Of a stretch of 64,000 nt of DNA, positions 10,601 through 18,144 are shown piece by piece. The first letter of the stretch is position 1, and the number at the start of each line of letters is the position of its first letter. Source of the DNA: HGM11525 sp036307445. GTDB taxonomy: Bacteria; Bacillota; Clostridia; UBA1381. A program made the position numbers and the translations under genes. Where the stretch lies: contig JAXJXP010000006.1 in assembly GCA_036307445.1 (NCBI GenBank), positions 62,001 to 126,000 on the forward strand. Direction: 5' to 3'. The notes under the pieces are model-generated. The model was given only the letters and a program-made list of their open reading frames with translations, was not told where the DNA came from and ran no database searches.

Positions 10601-11472
10601 TCAGCTGCAACCTTACCTACAATACGTGATGTAAGGGATAGCTTCTTATCGAACTTGAAACGTCCCACTCTTGCCAAATCATATCTCTTTGGGTCGAAGA
10701 ACATATTTGTAATAAGTGATTCCGCATTTTCCACGTTAAGCGGCTCACCCGGTCTTAAGCGCTTATAGATTTCCAAAAGCGCATCATTTCTGTTATCGGT
10801 GGGGTCCTTTTCAAAGGTAGCTGTGAGTCTGGGGTCCTCACCGAACAGCTCTAATATTTCCGCATTGGTCTGAATGCCCATTGCACGGATAAGAATGGTT
10901 ACAGGTATCTTTCTTGTTCTGTCAATACGCACCGAGAAAACGTCGTTTGAGTCTGTTTCATACTCAAGCCACGCACCACGGTATGGTATTACAGTTGAAT
11001 TGTAAAGAGGTTTTCCTGTCTTATCACGGTCAAACTCGTAGTAAATTCCCGGTGAACGTGTCAGCTGGCTGACAATTACACGCTCAGCACCGTTAATAAT
11101 AAAGGTACCCTGCTCTGTCATCAGCGGGAAGTCGCCAAGGAAAATCTCCTGTTCTTTAATTTCGCCCGTTTCGGTATTTATAAGTCTTACGCTTACACGA
11201 AGCGGAGCAGCGTATTTCGCATCTCGCTCCTTACACTCCTCTACCGAATATTTGGGGTTGTAATCAAGGCGGTAGTCAAAGAACTCTAAAACCAAATGTC
11301 CTGAGTGGTCTTTAATCGGGGAAATATCGTGGAATACTTCCTTCAAGCCCTCCTCTAAGAACCATTTGTAAGAATCCTTCTGCACCTCGATAAGGTTTGG
11401 CATTTCTAAAACTTCGTTGATTTTAGAATAACTGAGCCTGGTGTTTTTGCCCATATGAACCTGATGCACCAT
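7669..11472 (-). CDS. rpoB: DNA-directed RNA polymerase subunit beta
   Basis: 1267 residues. The rifampicin-binding region (about 480-507) reads FGSSQLSQFMDQPNPL then HKRRISALGPGG; the usual resistance positions keep Asp, His and Ser, so a drug-sensitive form is expected. The C-terminus ends in a very acidic tail (runs of D and E) that precedes SILTAEDFQ. ATG 11472 is preceded by GAGGTGATAAAAGA. Unusually for Bacillota, it is not preceded by rplL; instead a dedicated promoter with a leader of about 145 bases drives it. Confidence 0.98.
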   Translation of the reverse strand: MVHQVHMGKNTRLSYSKINEVLEMPNLIEVQKDSYKWFLEEGLKEVFHDISPIKDHSGHLVLEFFDYRLDYNPKYSVEECKERDAKYAAPLRVSVRLINTETGEIKEQEIFLGDFPLMTEQGTFIINGAERVIVSQLTRSPGIYYEFDRDKTGKPLYNSTVIPYRGAWLEYETDSNDVFSVRIDRTRKIPVTILIRAMGIQTNAEILELFGEDPRLTATFEKDPTDNRNDALLEIYKRLRPGEPLNVENAESLITNMFFDPKRYDLARVGRFKFDKKLSLTSRIVGKVAADDVIDPSTGEILAAAGEELTYDTVLKMENVGVNSLDVIVEEQRVRILSNDMVLISEYVDIDVSDLKLKKVRRKVLEDILNNLEDGDDLYEIIESRADELSPKHITVDDMMASINYVMNLANGVGSIDDIDHLGNRRLRSVGELLQNQFRIGLARMERVVRERMTIQDLEIITPQTLINIRPIIATINEFFGSSQLSQFMDQPNPLAELRHKRRISALGPGGLSRERAGFEVRDVHYSHYGRMCPIETPEGPNIGLITSLATFARVNEYGFVEAPYRRVDKATGIVTDEIVYMSADEEDEYIIAQANEPLDSEGHFLDKQVAARYRDEILEVDGSRIDFMDVSPRQLVSVVTACIPFLENDDANRALMGSNMQCQAVPLLTTDSPIVGTGMEYKVARDSGSAVLAKEAGTVVKVSADEIIIKGDATGAKHVQKLVKFTRSNQSTCINQRPIVSVGEHVEKGDIIADGPAMSNGELALGKNILIGFMTWEGYNYEDAVLISEDLVMNDVFTSIHIEEYECEARDTKLGPEEITRDIPNVSEDALKDLNEKGIIRIGAEVRAGDILVGKVTPKGETELTAEERLLRAIFGEKAREVRDTSLRVPHGENGIIVDVKTFTRENGDEMSPGVNEVVRCYIAQKRKISVGDKMAGRHGNKGVVSRVLPREDMPFLEDGTPLQIVLNPLGVPSRMNIGQVLEMHLGYAYRTLSLKSRRELEAMTVDEAYKKTILEAKENLKNGQFLKIATPVFDGARDEDLSQAFELAGLDKSFKSVVYDGRTGEKFDNPVTVGVMYYLKLDHLVDDKIHARSTGPYSLVTQQPLGGKAQFGGQRFGEMEVWALEAYGAAYTLQEILTVKSDDIVGRVKTYESIVKGENIPRSGIPESFRVLVKELQSLALDIRILNKDKEEIDLDAYLDDDDDAPTQDLIDTMQGDEIFTDDGDMSIEDMDGDDDDFDLEEDYYEDEVEEEEPERSILTAEDFQ

Positions 11473-11533
11473 TCTTTTATCACCTCGTCTGAATTATTGG
11501 TATAAAACGGAAATATTATTTTTTGTAAGCTAC

Positions 11534-11562
11534 TTGATTTTTGTAATTATATATGTTATAAT
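11534..11562 (+). promoter_or_regulatory. Promoter for the dnaD-like gene
   Basis: TTGATT (11534-11539), 17 bases, TATAAT (11557-11562), with TG one base before the -10 (extended -10). It lies inside the rpoB 5' leader and points towards the dnaD-like gene, facing the rpoB promoter. Confidence 0.72.
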
Positions 11563-11623
11563 CACATAAGACGCTAACGATGGCGGATAATATACCCATT
11601 TTATTACCATAGTACAATAAACT

Positions 11624-11652
11624 ATATTATCATACATTTTTCAATATGTCAA
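11624..11652 (-). promoter_or_regulatory. Promoter of rpoBC
   Basis: On the minus strand TTGACA (11652-11647), 17 bases, TAATAT (11629-11624). The predicted start near 11617 gives a leader of about 145 bases before rpoB. It lies between the dnaD promoter and the dnaD start codon. Confidence 0.75.
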
Positions 11653-11714
11653 CAGGCATATTGGATTTTTTTTCAGATTTCAGAGGAAAATTTTTCAATA
11701 AGAGGAGTGTTGTT

Positions 11715-12674
11715 ATGCCTTTTATCAGTAAAGCTTCCGACTTTGTAATGTTGGAGAAGGATTTTGTCCTTAACAAAATGCCGCTTGCAAATGCAGCTTA
11801 TGTTAAGGTTTACTTATACATACTCGCTCTTTCGGGCAGTAATTGCGAATACTCTGCAATTGCCAATGCTCTTTCTATGCTCGAAAGCGATGTAGTAAAT
11901 GCAGTGAAATACTGGACAGAGCAGGGTGTTCTTTCGGAGAATAACGGCACCCTTACATTTGGCAAAGCTCAACAACCACCTGCAGACGCACCCACACCGC
12001 CTGTACGCAAAGAAGAAAAACCGATAACCGTCAAAAAGAGCGATTACACAGCCTCTCAAATAAGTGATGCCGTAATTGCTATTCCTGCACTTCGTGATAT
12101 GCTGGCTGTTTCGGAAGAGCTTTTGCAAAAACCTTTAAATCCGTCCGAGATGGAAACGCTATACTGGTTCTATGATGGTTTGGGACTTTCTCCCGAAGCT
12201 ATTTTGATGCTGGTAGAATATTGCGTTTCAAAGGGTAAACCACGTCTTTCCTATGCCGAAAAGGTAGCACTTTCCTGGTGCGAAAGAGGACTGGTTACAC
12301 CTGAGGATATAAGCAGATATTTAAGAGACAGCGAAAGAGCTGATGAGGATATCAAATATATTGCCGACAAAATGGGCATAGGCGGAAGACCTTTGGCGAA
12401 TGGTGAGGAGCAGTATTTTTCAAAATGGATGGGTGAATTTAATATGAGCCGTGAAATGATTTTACTCTCTCACGAATACTGCCTGATGCAGACAGGAAAG
12501 CTCTCTTTTCCCTATATGGACAAGATTTTGGAGCGTTGGCACAGTCAAGATATATATACCACAACCGCAGCTGAGGAAGAACATACCAAACACAAGAGCA
12601 AACAAAAAAAGCCTGCATCAAACGGCAGCGAATACGAATACACCGACCTCGAGCAGATGCTTCGAGGCAAGTAA
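11715..12674 (+). CDS. DnaD-domain replication protein
   Basis: 319 residues counted from ATG 11715, which has AGAGGAG 7 bases upstream; an in-frame start at 11646 has no such site and falls on the rpoB promoter. The N-terminal part (about 1-90) resembles a winged helix (EYSAIANALSMLESDVVNAVKYW). Two DnaB_2/DnaD-like repeats follow, each with LS(Y/F)..K..L..W (LSYAEKVALSWCERG and LSFPYMDKILERWH). The C-terminus is lysine-rich and polar. DnaD-domain proteins act in helicase loading at oriC or in phage replication; the chromosomal lexA/metK context argues for a host gene. The exact role is inferred. Confidence 0.8.
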   Translation: MPFISKASDFVMLEKDFVLNKMPLANAAYVKVYLYILALSGSNCEYSAIANALSMLESDVVNAVKYWTEQGVLSENNGTLTFGKAQQPPADAPTPPVRKEEKPITVKKSDYTASQISDAVIAIPALRDMLAVSEELLQKPLNPSEMETLYWFYDGLGLSPEAILMLVEYCVSKGKPRLSYAEKVALSWCERGLVTPEDISRYLRDSERADEDIKYIADKMGIGGRPLANGEEQYFSKWMGEFNMSREMILLSHEYCLMQTGKLSFPYMDKILERWHSQDIYTTTAAEEEHTKHKSKQKKPASNGSEYEYTDLEQMLRGK

Positions 12675-12677
12675 TGT

Positions 12678-12706
12678 TTGACTTTGGTATATAATGATGA
12701 TATAAT
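12678..12706 (+). promoter_or_regulatory. Promoter of lexA
   Basis: TTGACT (12678-12683), 17 bases, TATAAT (12701-12706). No GAAC(N4)GTTC-type LexA box is visible between the dnaD stop and the lexA start. Confidence 0.75.
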
Positions 12707-12739
12707 AATATGTAGTCTTGAAGAAAGGAGCGGCAGAAG

Positions 12740-13339
12740 ATGGCAAAGCTTGGCGAAAAGGATTATCAAATTCTTGAATTTATAAAAAAGCAGCAGGAAA
12801 GCCGTGGTTTTCCGCCTACCGTGCGTGAAATATGCACAGAAACAGGCCTTACCTCAACTGCTACTGTACACGCAAGGCTTAAGAAACTGGAACAGCACGG
12901 ACTGATTGTTAAAGAGGGTGCAAAAAACCGTTCCATAAAGGTTGTTTCCGAGAATAGTGACAGCTTTGTTAAAATTCCTGTTCACGGAAAAATAACGGCA
13001 GGAGTTCCCATCACCGCAGTAGAGGATATCAGCGGCAGCTTCCCCATTCCATCGGATATGGCGGCAAACAAAGAGCTTTTTATGCTCAAAGTTGAGGGCG
13101 AGTCGATGATAAACGCCGCAATACTTGACGGCGATATGATAATCGTACAAAAACAGTCCACTGCTGACAACGGCGATATTGTAGTTGCGCTTTTAAATGG
13201 CGAGGATGCCACGGTTAAAACCTTTTATAAGGAGGATAACCATTTCAGGCTTCAGCCGGAAAATGATGCAATGGAGCCAATCATAGTAGATGAAGTGGAA
13301 ATTCTCGGTAAGGTAGTGGGAGTTTTTAGAAAATTTTAA
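12740..13339 (+). CDS. lexA: LexA repressor, SOS regulator
   Basis: 199 residues. The N-terminal winged helix (about 1-65) carries PTVREICTETGLTSTATVHARL. The self-cleavage site is Ala87-Gly88 (ITAGVP), the nucleophile Ser122 (VEGESM) and the general base Lys160 (DATVKTF), so autoproteolysis should be intact. LexA represses DNA-damage genes until RecA filaments trigger cleavage. ATG follows AAAGGAG. Its own promoter lacks a recognisable Bacillota SOS box. Confidence 0.95.
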   Translation: MAKLGEKDYQILEFIKKQQESRGFPPTVREICTETGLTSTATVHARLKKLEQHGLIVKEGAKNRSIKVVSENSDSFVKIPVHGKITAGVPITAVEDISGSFPIPSDMAANKELFMLKVEGESMINAAILDGDMIIVQKQSTADNGDIVVALLNGEDATVKTFYKEDNHFRLQPENDAMEPIIVDEVEILGKVVGVFRKF

Positions 13340-13382
13340 TAAGTTACATAATTCTTGTATATAATTAGGAAGGAAGATACAA

Positions 13383-14525
13383 ATGAGTAAAATGCTTTTT
13401 ACATCGGAATCGGTAACAGAGGGACACCCCGATAAAATCTGTGATATTATATCCGATGCGGTTTTGGACGAGCTTTTAAGGCAGGACCCCAAATCAAGAG
13501 TGGCTTGTGAAACCACCTGCACAACAGGGATCGTGTCCATAATGGGCGAGATTACAACCAACGGCTACGCAGATATTCCCAAGATTGCAAGAAATGCAGT
13601 TCTTGAGATTGGTTATGACCGTGCAAAATACGGCTTTGACGGCACTACCTGTGCAGTTGTTACTTCAATAGACGAGCAGTCTCCCGACATCGCAATGGGT
13701 GTTGATGCAGAGGGCGCAGGAGACCAGGGTATGATGTTCGGTTATGCCTGCGACGAGACTCCGGAGCTTATGCCGCTTCCCATTTCACTCGCTCACAAGC
13801 TTGCAAAGCGTCTTACCGATGTAAGAAAGGACGGCACCTTGACCTATCTTCGTCCCGACGGAAAAACTCAGGTAACCGTTCTCTACGAAGACGGAAAGCC
13901 CGTTTCAATAGATACAGTAGTTATTTCAACACAGCACGCACCCGAGGTTGATATACCTCAAATTAAGGCTGATTTGATTGAAAATGTTATAAAGCCGATA
14001 ATCCCCGCAGAGCTTTTAACCGAGGATACCAAATACTACATTAACCCCACAGGCAGATTTGTTGTAGGCGGACCTCAGGGCGACAGCGGACTTACAGGCA
14101 GAAAGATTATTGTTGACACCTACGGCGGCTATGCTCGCCACGGTGGCGGTGCTTTCTCGGGCAAAGACCCCACAAAAGTTGACCGTTCGGCTGCATATGC
14201 GGCAAGATGGGTCGCTAAAAACGTAGTTGCAGCAGGACTTGCAACCAAGTGCGAAATCCAGCTTGCTTATGCAATCGGTGTTGCAGAGCCTGTTTCTGTA
14301 ATGGCTGACACCTTCGGTACAGGCGTTGTTTCCGACGAGGAAATTGCAAATGCAGTAAATAAGGTATTCGACCTTCGTCCTCAGGCTATTATTAAGGCTC
14401 TCGACCTCAGAAAGCCTATATACAAGCAGCTTGCAGCATATGGTCATATGGGCAGAGAAGATTTGGGCGTTTTGTGGGAGAAGACTGACAAGGTGGATGA
14501 ACTTAAAAGAATATTCGGCAGATAA
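13383..14525 (+). CDS. metK: S-adenosylmethionine synthetase
   Basis: 380 residues, slightly short of the usual 384-400. Shows GHPDKICD near residue 17, GAGDQGMMFGYA and the phosphate-binding GGGAFSGKDPTKVDRSAAY segment. It makes S-adenosylmethionine from ATP and methionine in the cytosol. Start after GGAAGGAAGATACAA. Only 43 bases separate it from lexA and there is no SAM riboswitch. It lies just upstream of a radical-SAM maturase, which uses the same metabolite, but this proximity may be chance. Confidence 0.96.
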   Translation: MSKMLFTSESVTEGHPDKICDIISDAVLDELLRQDPKSRVACETTCTTGIVSIMGEITTNGYADIPKIARNAVLEIGYDRAKYGFDGTTCAVVTSIDEQSPDIAMGVDAEGAGDQGMMFGYACDETPELMPLPISLAHKLAKRLTDVRKDGTLTYLRPDGKTQVTVLYEDGKPVSIDTVVISTQHAPEVDIPQIKADLIENVIKPIIPAELLTEDTKYYINPTGRFVVGGPQGDSGLTGRKIIVDTYGGYARHGGGAFSGKDPTKVDRSAAYAARWVAKNVVAAGLATKCEIQLAYAIGVAEPVSVMADTFGTGVVSDEEIANAVNKVFDLRPQAIIKALDLRKPIYKQLAAYGHMGREDLGVLWEKTDKVDELKRIFGR

Positions 14526-14540
14526 TTTAAGGAGAAAAAA

Positions 14541-15011
14541 ATGGCTGAACAGGCGATTAAAACTCTGGCACGGAACAAAAAGGCTCATCACGATTATTTC
14601 GTAACCGAAACATTGGAAGCAGGTATTGAACTGTTCGGAACAGAGGTTAAATCTGTGCGTGCAGGCAAGGTCAACCTGACCGATGCCTACGGCCGTGTTG
14701 ATAAGGGCGAGGTTTTCATTCTCGGAATGAACATAAGCCCATACGAACAGGGAAACATCTTTAACAAAGACCCTCTAAGACCGAAAAAGCTGCTTCTGCA
14801 CAAACGCGAAATAAGACGGCTTATAGGCCTTACCGCACAGGATGGATATTCACTAATTCCGCTCTCCCTCTACTTCAAAGGCTCAAGGGTGAAATTGGCC
14901 TTGGGCGTATGCAAGGGTAAAAAGCTCTACGACAAGCGTGATGACATTGCAAAGCGAGATTCAAAACGCAGTATGGACAGAGCTTTTAAGGAGCATAACA
15001 ACAGATTTTAA
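14541..15011 (+). CDS. smpB: SsrA-binding protein SmpB
   Basis: 156 residues, the family norm. Begins with NKKAHHDYFVTETLEAGIELFGTE, has the central GNIFNKDPLRPKKLLLHK loop, and ends in the basic tail KRDSKRSMDRAFKEH that occupies the empty mRNA channel. It delivers tmRNA to stalled ribosomes. It follows metK by 15 bases with a strong AAGGAG. No ssrA gene is recognisable next to it. Confidence 0.97.
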   Translation: MAEQAIKTLARNKKAHHDYFVTETLEAGIELFGTEVKSVRAGKVNLTDAYGRVDKGEVFILGMNISPYEQGNIFNKDPLRPKKLLLHKREIRRLIGLTAQDGYSLIPLSLYFKGSRVKLALGVCKGKKLYDKRDDIAKRDSKRSMDRAFKEHNNRF

Positions 15012-15041
15012 CCAAAAATCCAAAAAAATCGCAAAAACCCC

Positions 15042-15070
15042 TTTTCAAAGAAGAATTTTTGTGATACAAT
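15042..15070 (+). promoter_or_regulatory. Promoter of the SCIFF locus
   Basis: TTTTCA (15042-15047), 17 bases, TACAAT (15065-15070). The -35 is imperfect, the -10 and spacing are good. It sits 37 bases before the SCIFF start codon. Confidence 0.55.
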
Positions 15071-15106
15071 AGCTTCAATAACAAAAAATTCACGGAGGTA
15101 AATACG

Positions 15107-15253
15107 ATGACACACGTTAAGACTCTTAACAAGGCTGTATTAAAGGACAGCGTTAAGCGCGGTGCTTGCGGCGAGTGCCAGACATCTTGCCAGTCAGCTT
15201 GCAAGACTTCATGCACAGTTGCTAACCAGAAGTGCGAGCAGCTCAAGAAATAA
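15107..15253 (+). CDS. scfA: SCIFF ranthipeptide precursor (six-cysteine RiPP)
   Basis: A 48-residue peptide beginning MTHVKTLNKAVLKDSVKRG, with six cysteines at 21, 24, 28, 32, 36 and 43. This is the six-cysteines-in-forty-five family (SCIFF), almost universal in Clostridia. The N-terminal half is the leader recognised by the maturase; the Cys/Thr/Ser-rich C-terminal half receives thioether links to non-alpha carbons (ranthipeptide). The RBS ACGGAGG is 8 bases from the ATG. The matching maturase follows directly. The mature product's role in the cell is not settled. Confidence 0.93.
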   Translation: MTHVKTLNKAVLKDSVKRGACGECQTSCQSACKTSCTVANQKCEQLKK

Positions 15254-15270
15254 TTAAAACAAAATAAGAT

Positions 15271-15305
15271 AGCTGCCTTGCCTTTTTTGCAGGGCAGTTG
15301 TTTTT
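15271..15305 (+). terminator. Terminator/attenuator between SCIFF peptide and maturase
   Basis: An 11-pair stem (15271-15281 with 15289-15299, two G-U pairs) with a U-rich loop, followed by GTTTTT. Placed between precursor and enzyme, it would leave most transcripts carrying the peptide only and let a minority read through to the maturase. Confidence 0.75.
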
Positions 15306-15328
15306 ATGACAGGATGGGAGTTTTTTAA

Positions 15329-16705
15329 TTGATACATAAATATAAATTGATGGGGCTCGACATCGTTTTGGATGTTTACAGCGGTGCGGTTCATATTGTA
15401 GACGATATTTTCTACGATATATTAGACAAAATCGGAGACGATTTCGATAAAAATGCCGATTACTCAGGCATAATTGCCGAGCTTTCGGGAAAATATCCCG
15501 AATCAGATGTAAAGGAAAGCTTTGCTGAGCTTAAAAAGCTGGTTGACGAAGGACAGCTTTATACCGATGATTTCTATGCCGAGATTGCGGCTAAATGGAA
15601 CAAAAAGTCGGTTGTTAAGGCTCTTTGTCTGCATATCGCTCACGATTGTAATTTAAGATGCAAATACTGTTTTGCAGGCACAGGCGAATATCAGGGACAC
15701 CGTGGTATGATGAGTGCAGAGGTCGGAAAAGCGGCTATTGACTTTGTAATCAAAAATTCAGGTACAAGACGCAATATCGAAATTGACTACTTTGGCGGTG
15801 AACCTTTGATGAACTTCGGTGTAGTTAAGGAAATTACCGAGTACGCCAAGGAACAGGGTGAAAAGCACAACAAGAATTTCCGCTTCACCATTACCACAAA
15901 TGGTTTGCTTTTAAATGACGAGGTAAAGGATTATGTAAACAAGAATATGTCTAACATCGTCTTAAGCCTTGACGGAACGAGGGAGACCAATGACAGAATG
16001 CGTTACCGTGTTGACGGCTCGGGTACATATGACACAATCGTGCCTAAGTTTATCGATATTGCAGAGAGCAGAAATCAGGACAACTATTATGTGCGAGGCA
16101 CATTTACAGCAGAAAACCTGCACTTTGCAGACGATGTTATGCATATGGCAGACCTCGGATTTTTGCAGACAAGCGTAGAACCTGTTGTTGCGCCTGAAAC
16201 AGAGAGCTATGCTCTTACCGAAAAGCATATAGACACAGTTTTAGCCGAGTATGAAAAGCTTGCCAAACTATACATCGACCGCAGACGCGAGGGAAAACCC
16301 TTTAATTTCTTCCACTTTATGATAGATTTAGACCAAGGCCCTTGTGTTGTAAAACGTCTTTCAGGCTGTGGCGCAGGCCACGAATACATTGCGGTAACTC
16401 CCGAGGGTGATATTTATCCCTGTCATCAGTTTGTAGGAAACAAGGACTTTAAGATGGGTTCTGTAATGACAGGCGAATTTGACGAGGAGATAAAGTCAAC
16501 CTTTGAGAAATCTAATATCTACACCAAGCCCGAGTGCAGCAAATGCTTTGCTAAATTCTACTGCAGCGGTGGTTGCAGTGCCAATGCATATAACTTTAAC
16601 AAGGACATTAACGAGCCGTATAAGCTTGCATGCGAGTTTGAACGGAAGCGTGTAGAGTGCGCAATCGCAATCGAGGCTATCAAGGCAATGGAAGGTTTGG
16701 AATAA
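15329..16705 (+). CDS. scfB: SCIFF maturase, radical SAM/SPASM enzyme
   Basis: 458 residues from a TTG start with GGGAG 8 bases upstream; MIHKYKLMGLDIVLDVYSGAVH is the usual N-terminus of this family. The first 90 residues form the peptide-recognition element. The radical-SAM cluster ligands are Cys107, Cys111 and Cys114 (CNLRCKYC), and the SPASM region near the C-terminus has CGAGHEYIAV, PCHQF, CSKCFAKFYC and CSGGC for two auxiliary Fe-S clusters. It installs Cys-to-Thr thioether crosslinks in the adjacent SCIFF peptide. Ends at a bidirectional terminator shared with ylbJ. Confidence 0.94.
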   Translation: MIHKYKLMGLDIVLDVYSGAVHIVDDIFYDILDKIGDDFDKNADYSGIIAELSGKYPESDVKESFAELKKLVDEGQLYTDDFYAEIAAKWNKKSVVKALCLHIAHDCNLRCKYCFAGTGEYQGHRGMMSAEVGKAAIDFVIKNSGTRRNIEIDYFGGEPLMNFGVVKEITEYAKEQGEKHNKNFRFTITTNGLLLNDEVKDYVNKNMSNIVLSLDGTRETNDRMRYRVDGSGTYDTIVPKFIDIAESRNQDNYYVRGTFTAENLHFADDVMHMADLGFLQTSVEPVVAPETESYALTEKHIDTVLAEYEKLAKLYIDRRREGKPFNFFHFMIDLDQGPCVVKRLSGCGAGHEYIAVTPEGDIYPCHQFVGNKDFKMGSVMTGEFDEEIKSTFEKSNIYTKPECSKCFAKFYCSGGCSANAYNFNKDINEPYKLACEFERKRVECAIAIEAIKAMEGLE

Positions 16706-16710
16706 ATCAA

Positions 16711-16740
16711 AAATTCCCTTTGAATTAAAGGGAATTTTTT
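16711..16740. terminator. Bidirectional terminator, scfB / ylbJ
   Basis: Inverted repeat AAATTCCCTTT (16711-16721) and AAAGGGAATTT (16727-16737), loop GAATT, with a T-run on the plus side and one on the minus side. The ylbJ stop codon (16727-16725) lies at the loop edge. Confidence 0.85.
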
Positions 16741-17795
16741 TGTTTTCTCTTTACCAAGATTAATGTAATTCCTGCCAAAACCGACAATATGAATGCACAC
16801 ATCGCCGTAAAGAGCGACGCCGCAAAAAATGCCCCCGATAAGCTATCACCTCTTGCAAACACAGGAGCAGTTACAGGGAAAAACCTAAGCATTATAGCAG
16901 TATAAACCGCCGCTAAAATTGAGTGCATAACCTTTCCTGCTATGTACGGCACAAGGCTGACCTTTTTCCCTGCTGCAACACTCATAACCTGCAAATGCAC
17001 GCAAAAACCTGCAAACCCCGCCGCAGCTGAGGAAAGAATAAGCTTAGTGCCTGTTGCAACCGACATCTGAGATATTCCCCTTATCCCCGTTGTAAGCTCA
17101 CTAAGCGCGACAAAAACCGTCCTTATTATCCCGTCAGGCAGTAAATCCGCTACAAGATTTGCCACAACCGAGAAAAACACCACCGCACCGCAGACGGTCA
17201 GAATACTCTTAATCGACCCTGAAAGAGCCAGACTGAAAATCTCGCCCATCGACTTTGCTTCCTTCTCGTTTCTTATCTCGCCAATTTCCCGTTCACCGCA
17301 TTTATAAAACCTGAAAATAATCCCAACCGTAACCGCTGCCGCAATATGCGAAAGATATAGCATCATACCGACTCTGGGACTATGATATATTGCAACACCC
17401 ACCGAACCCAAAATAAACAAAGGTCCTGAATTATTACAAAAAGCAAGCAGACGCTCACATTCTGTTTTTGACACAGATTTATTTTCATAAAGCTTTAATG
17501 CAGTCTGAGCACCCAAAGGATAGCCTGATATAATGCCTAAAATGAAAGCCGCCGCACCGCTGCCGTTTATTTTAAATAGAGGAAGCATAACCTTGCCGAA
17601 AAGCTTTGCCAGACTCTCGCAAAAACCCGAATAAATCAAAAGTCCCGAGCAAACAAAAAACGGAAACAGCGACGGAATAAGCACCTCCACGCAAAGAGTC
17701 ATACCCGACGTTGCATAATTCATTGCATTTTGAGGATAGCAAAGTATCAACAATGTTATAAATGTAAAAATATAATATTTTACAAACTCACGCAT
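16725..17795 (-). CDS. ylbJ: Sporulation integral membrane protein YlbJ
   Basis: 356 residues from ATG 17795 (MREFVKYYIF), which has AGAGG 9 bases upstream; the longer frame runs back over the divergent promoter region. About eight to nine hydrophobic helices with two Gate-like halves (LIPSLFPFFVCSGLL, ISGYPLGAQTALKLYE, CNNSGPLFILGSVG). In B. subtilis YlbJ is made in the mother cell and needed for spore cortex formation. Divergent from yqfC. A sigma-E-like promoter is tentatively visible. Confidence 0.87.
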   Translation of the reverse strand: MREFVKYYIFTFITLLILCYPQNAMNYATSGMTLCVEVLIPSLFPFFVCSGLLIYSGFCESLAKLFGKVMLPLFKINGSGAAAFILGIISGYPLGAQTALKLYENKSVSKTECERLLAFCNNSGPLFILGSVGVAIYHSPRVGMMLYLSHIAAAVTVGIIFRFYKCGEREIGEIRNEKEAKSMGEIFSLALSGSIKSILTVCGAVVFFSVVANLVADLLPDGIIRTVFVALSELTTGIRGISQMSVATGTKLILSSAAAGFAGFCVHLQVMSVAAGKKVSLVPYIAGKVMHSILAAVYTAIMLRFFPVTAPVFARGDSLSGAFFAASLFTAMCAFILSVLAGITLILVKRKQKNSL

Positions 17796-17841
17796 AGATA
17801 GTACCTCTTTCGATAATTGCTTGAATTTATCACGCTTAATA

Positions 17842-17870
17842 TGAATATGATAATTATGTGATAAATATGA
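17842..17870 (-). promoter_or_regulatory. Possible sigma-E promoter of ylbJ
   Basis: On the minus strand TCATATT (17870-17864), 14 bases, then CATATT (from 17849). The -35 fits the sigma-E consensus well; the -10 matches only its CATA core. Support comes mainly from the sporulation role of the gene. Confidence 0.35.
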
Positions 17871-17886
17871 AAAGAGGCAGTCTGAA

Positions 17887-18120
17887 ATGAAAGAAAAGTC
17901 AAATTCAATCCTTGCCGCACCGCCGCTGATAACAATTTCGGGCAGAGAAAGCGTCAGGATAGAGAACACATACGGCATAAAGGGCTTTAATTCCGACTCA
18001 ATAACAATAAAGGTTGCAGGCGGGATGGTCCTTGCTGAAGGAGACTTGCTGGAAATCAGCTATATGCAGGACGGAATAGTGGTTGTTCAGGGTAAAATAA
18101 GGTCGGTTTCCTTTGTCTGA
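17887..18120 (+). CDS. yqfC: Sporulation protein YqfC
   Basis: 77 residues of the YabP/YqfC family: PPLITISGRESVRIENTYGI at the N-terminus, then short beta strands (VAGGMVLAEGDLLEISY). Somewhat shorter than B. subtilis YqfC. It lies directly upstream of yqfD, the conserved pairing. It is thought to act in the mother cell at the forespore membrane; its mechanism is not established. GAGGCAG precedes the ATG. Confidence 0.87.
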   Translation: MKEKSNSILAAPPLITISGRESVRIENTYGIKGFNSDSITIKVAGGMVLAEGDLLEISYMQDGIVVVQGKIRSVSFV

Positions 18121-18144
18121 ATGGAAAGTTGAGGAAAAATTAGA

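Noticed and set aside
13340..13382. SAM riboswitch before metK
   Set aside because: Only 43 bases separate lexA and metK; too short and no conserved core.
17796..17980. N-terminal extension of YlbJ to 17978
   Set aside because: It crosses the divergent yqfC start, lacks a ribosome site and is not hydrophobic like the family N-terminus.
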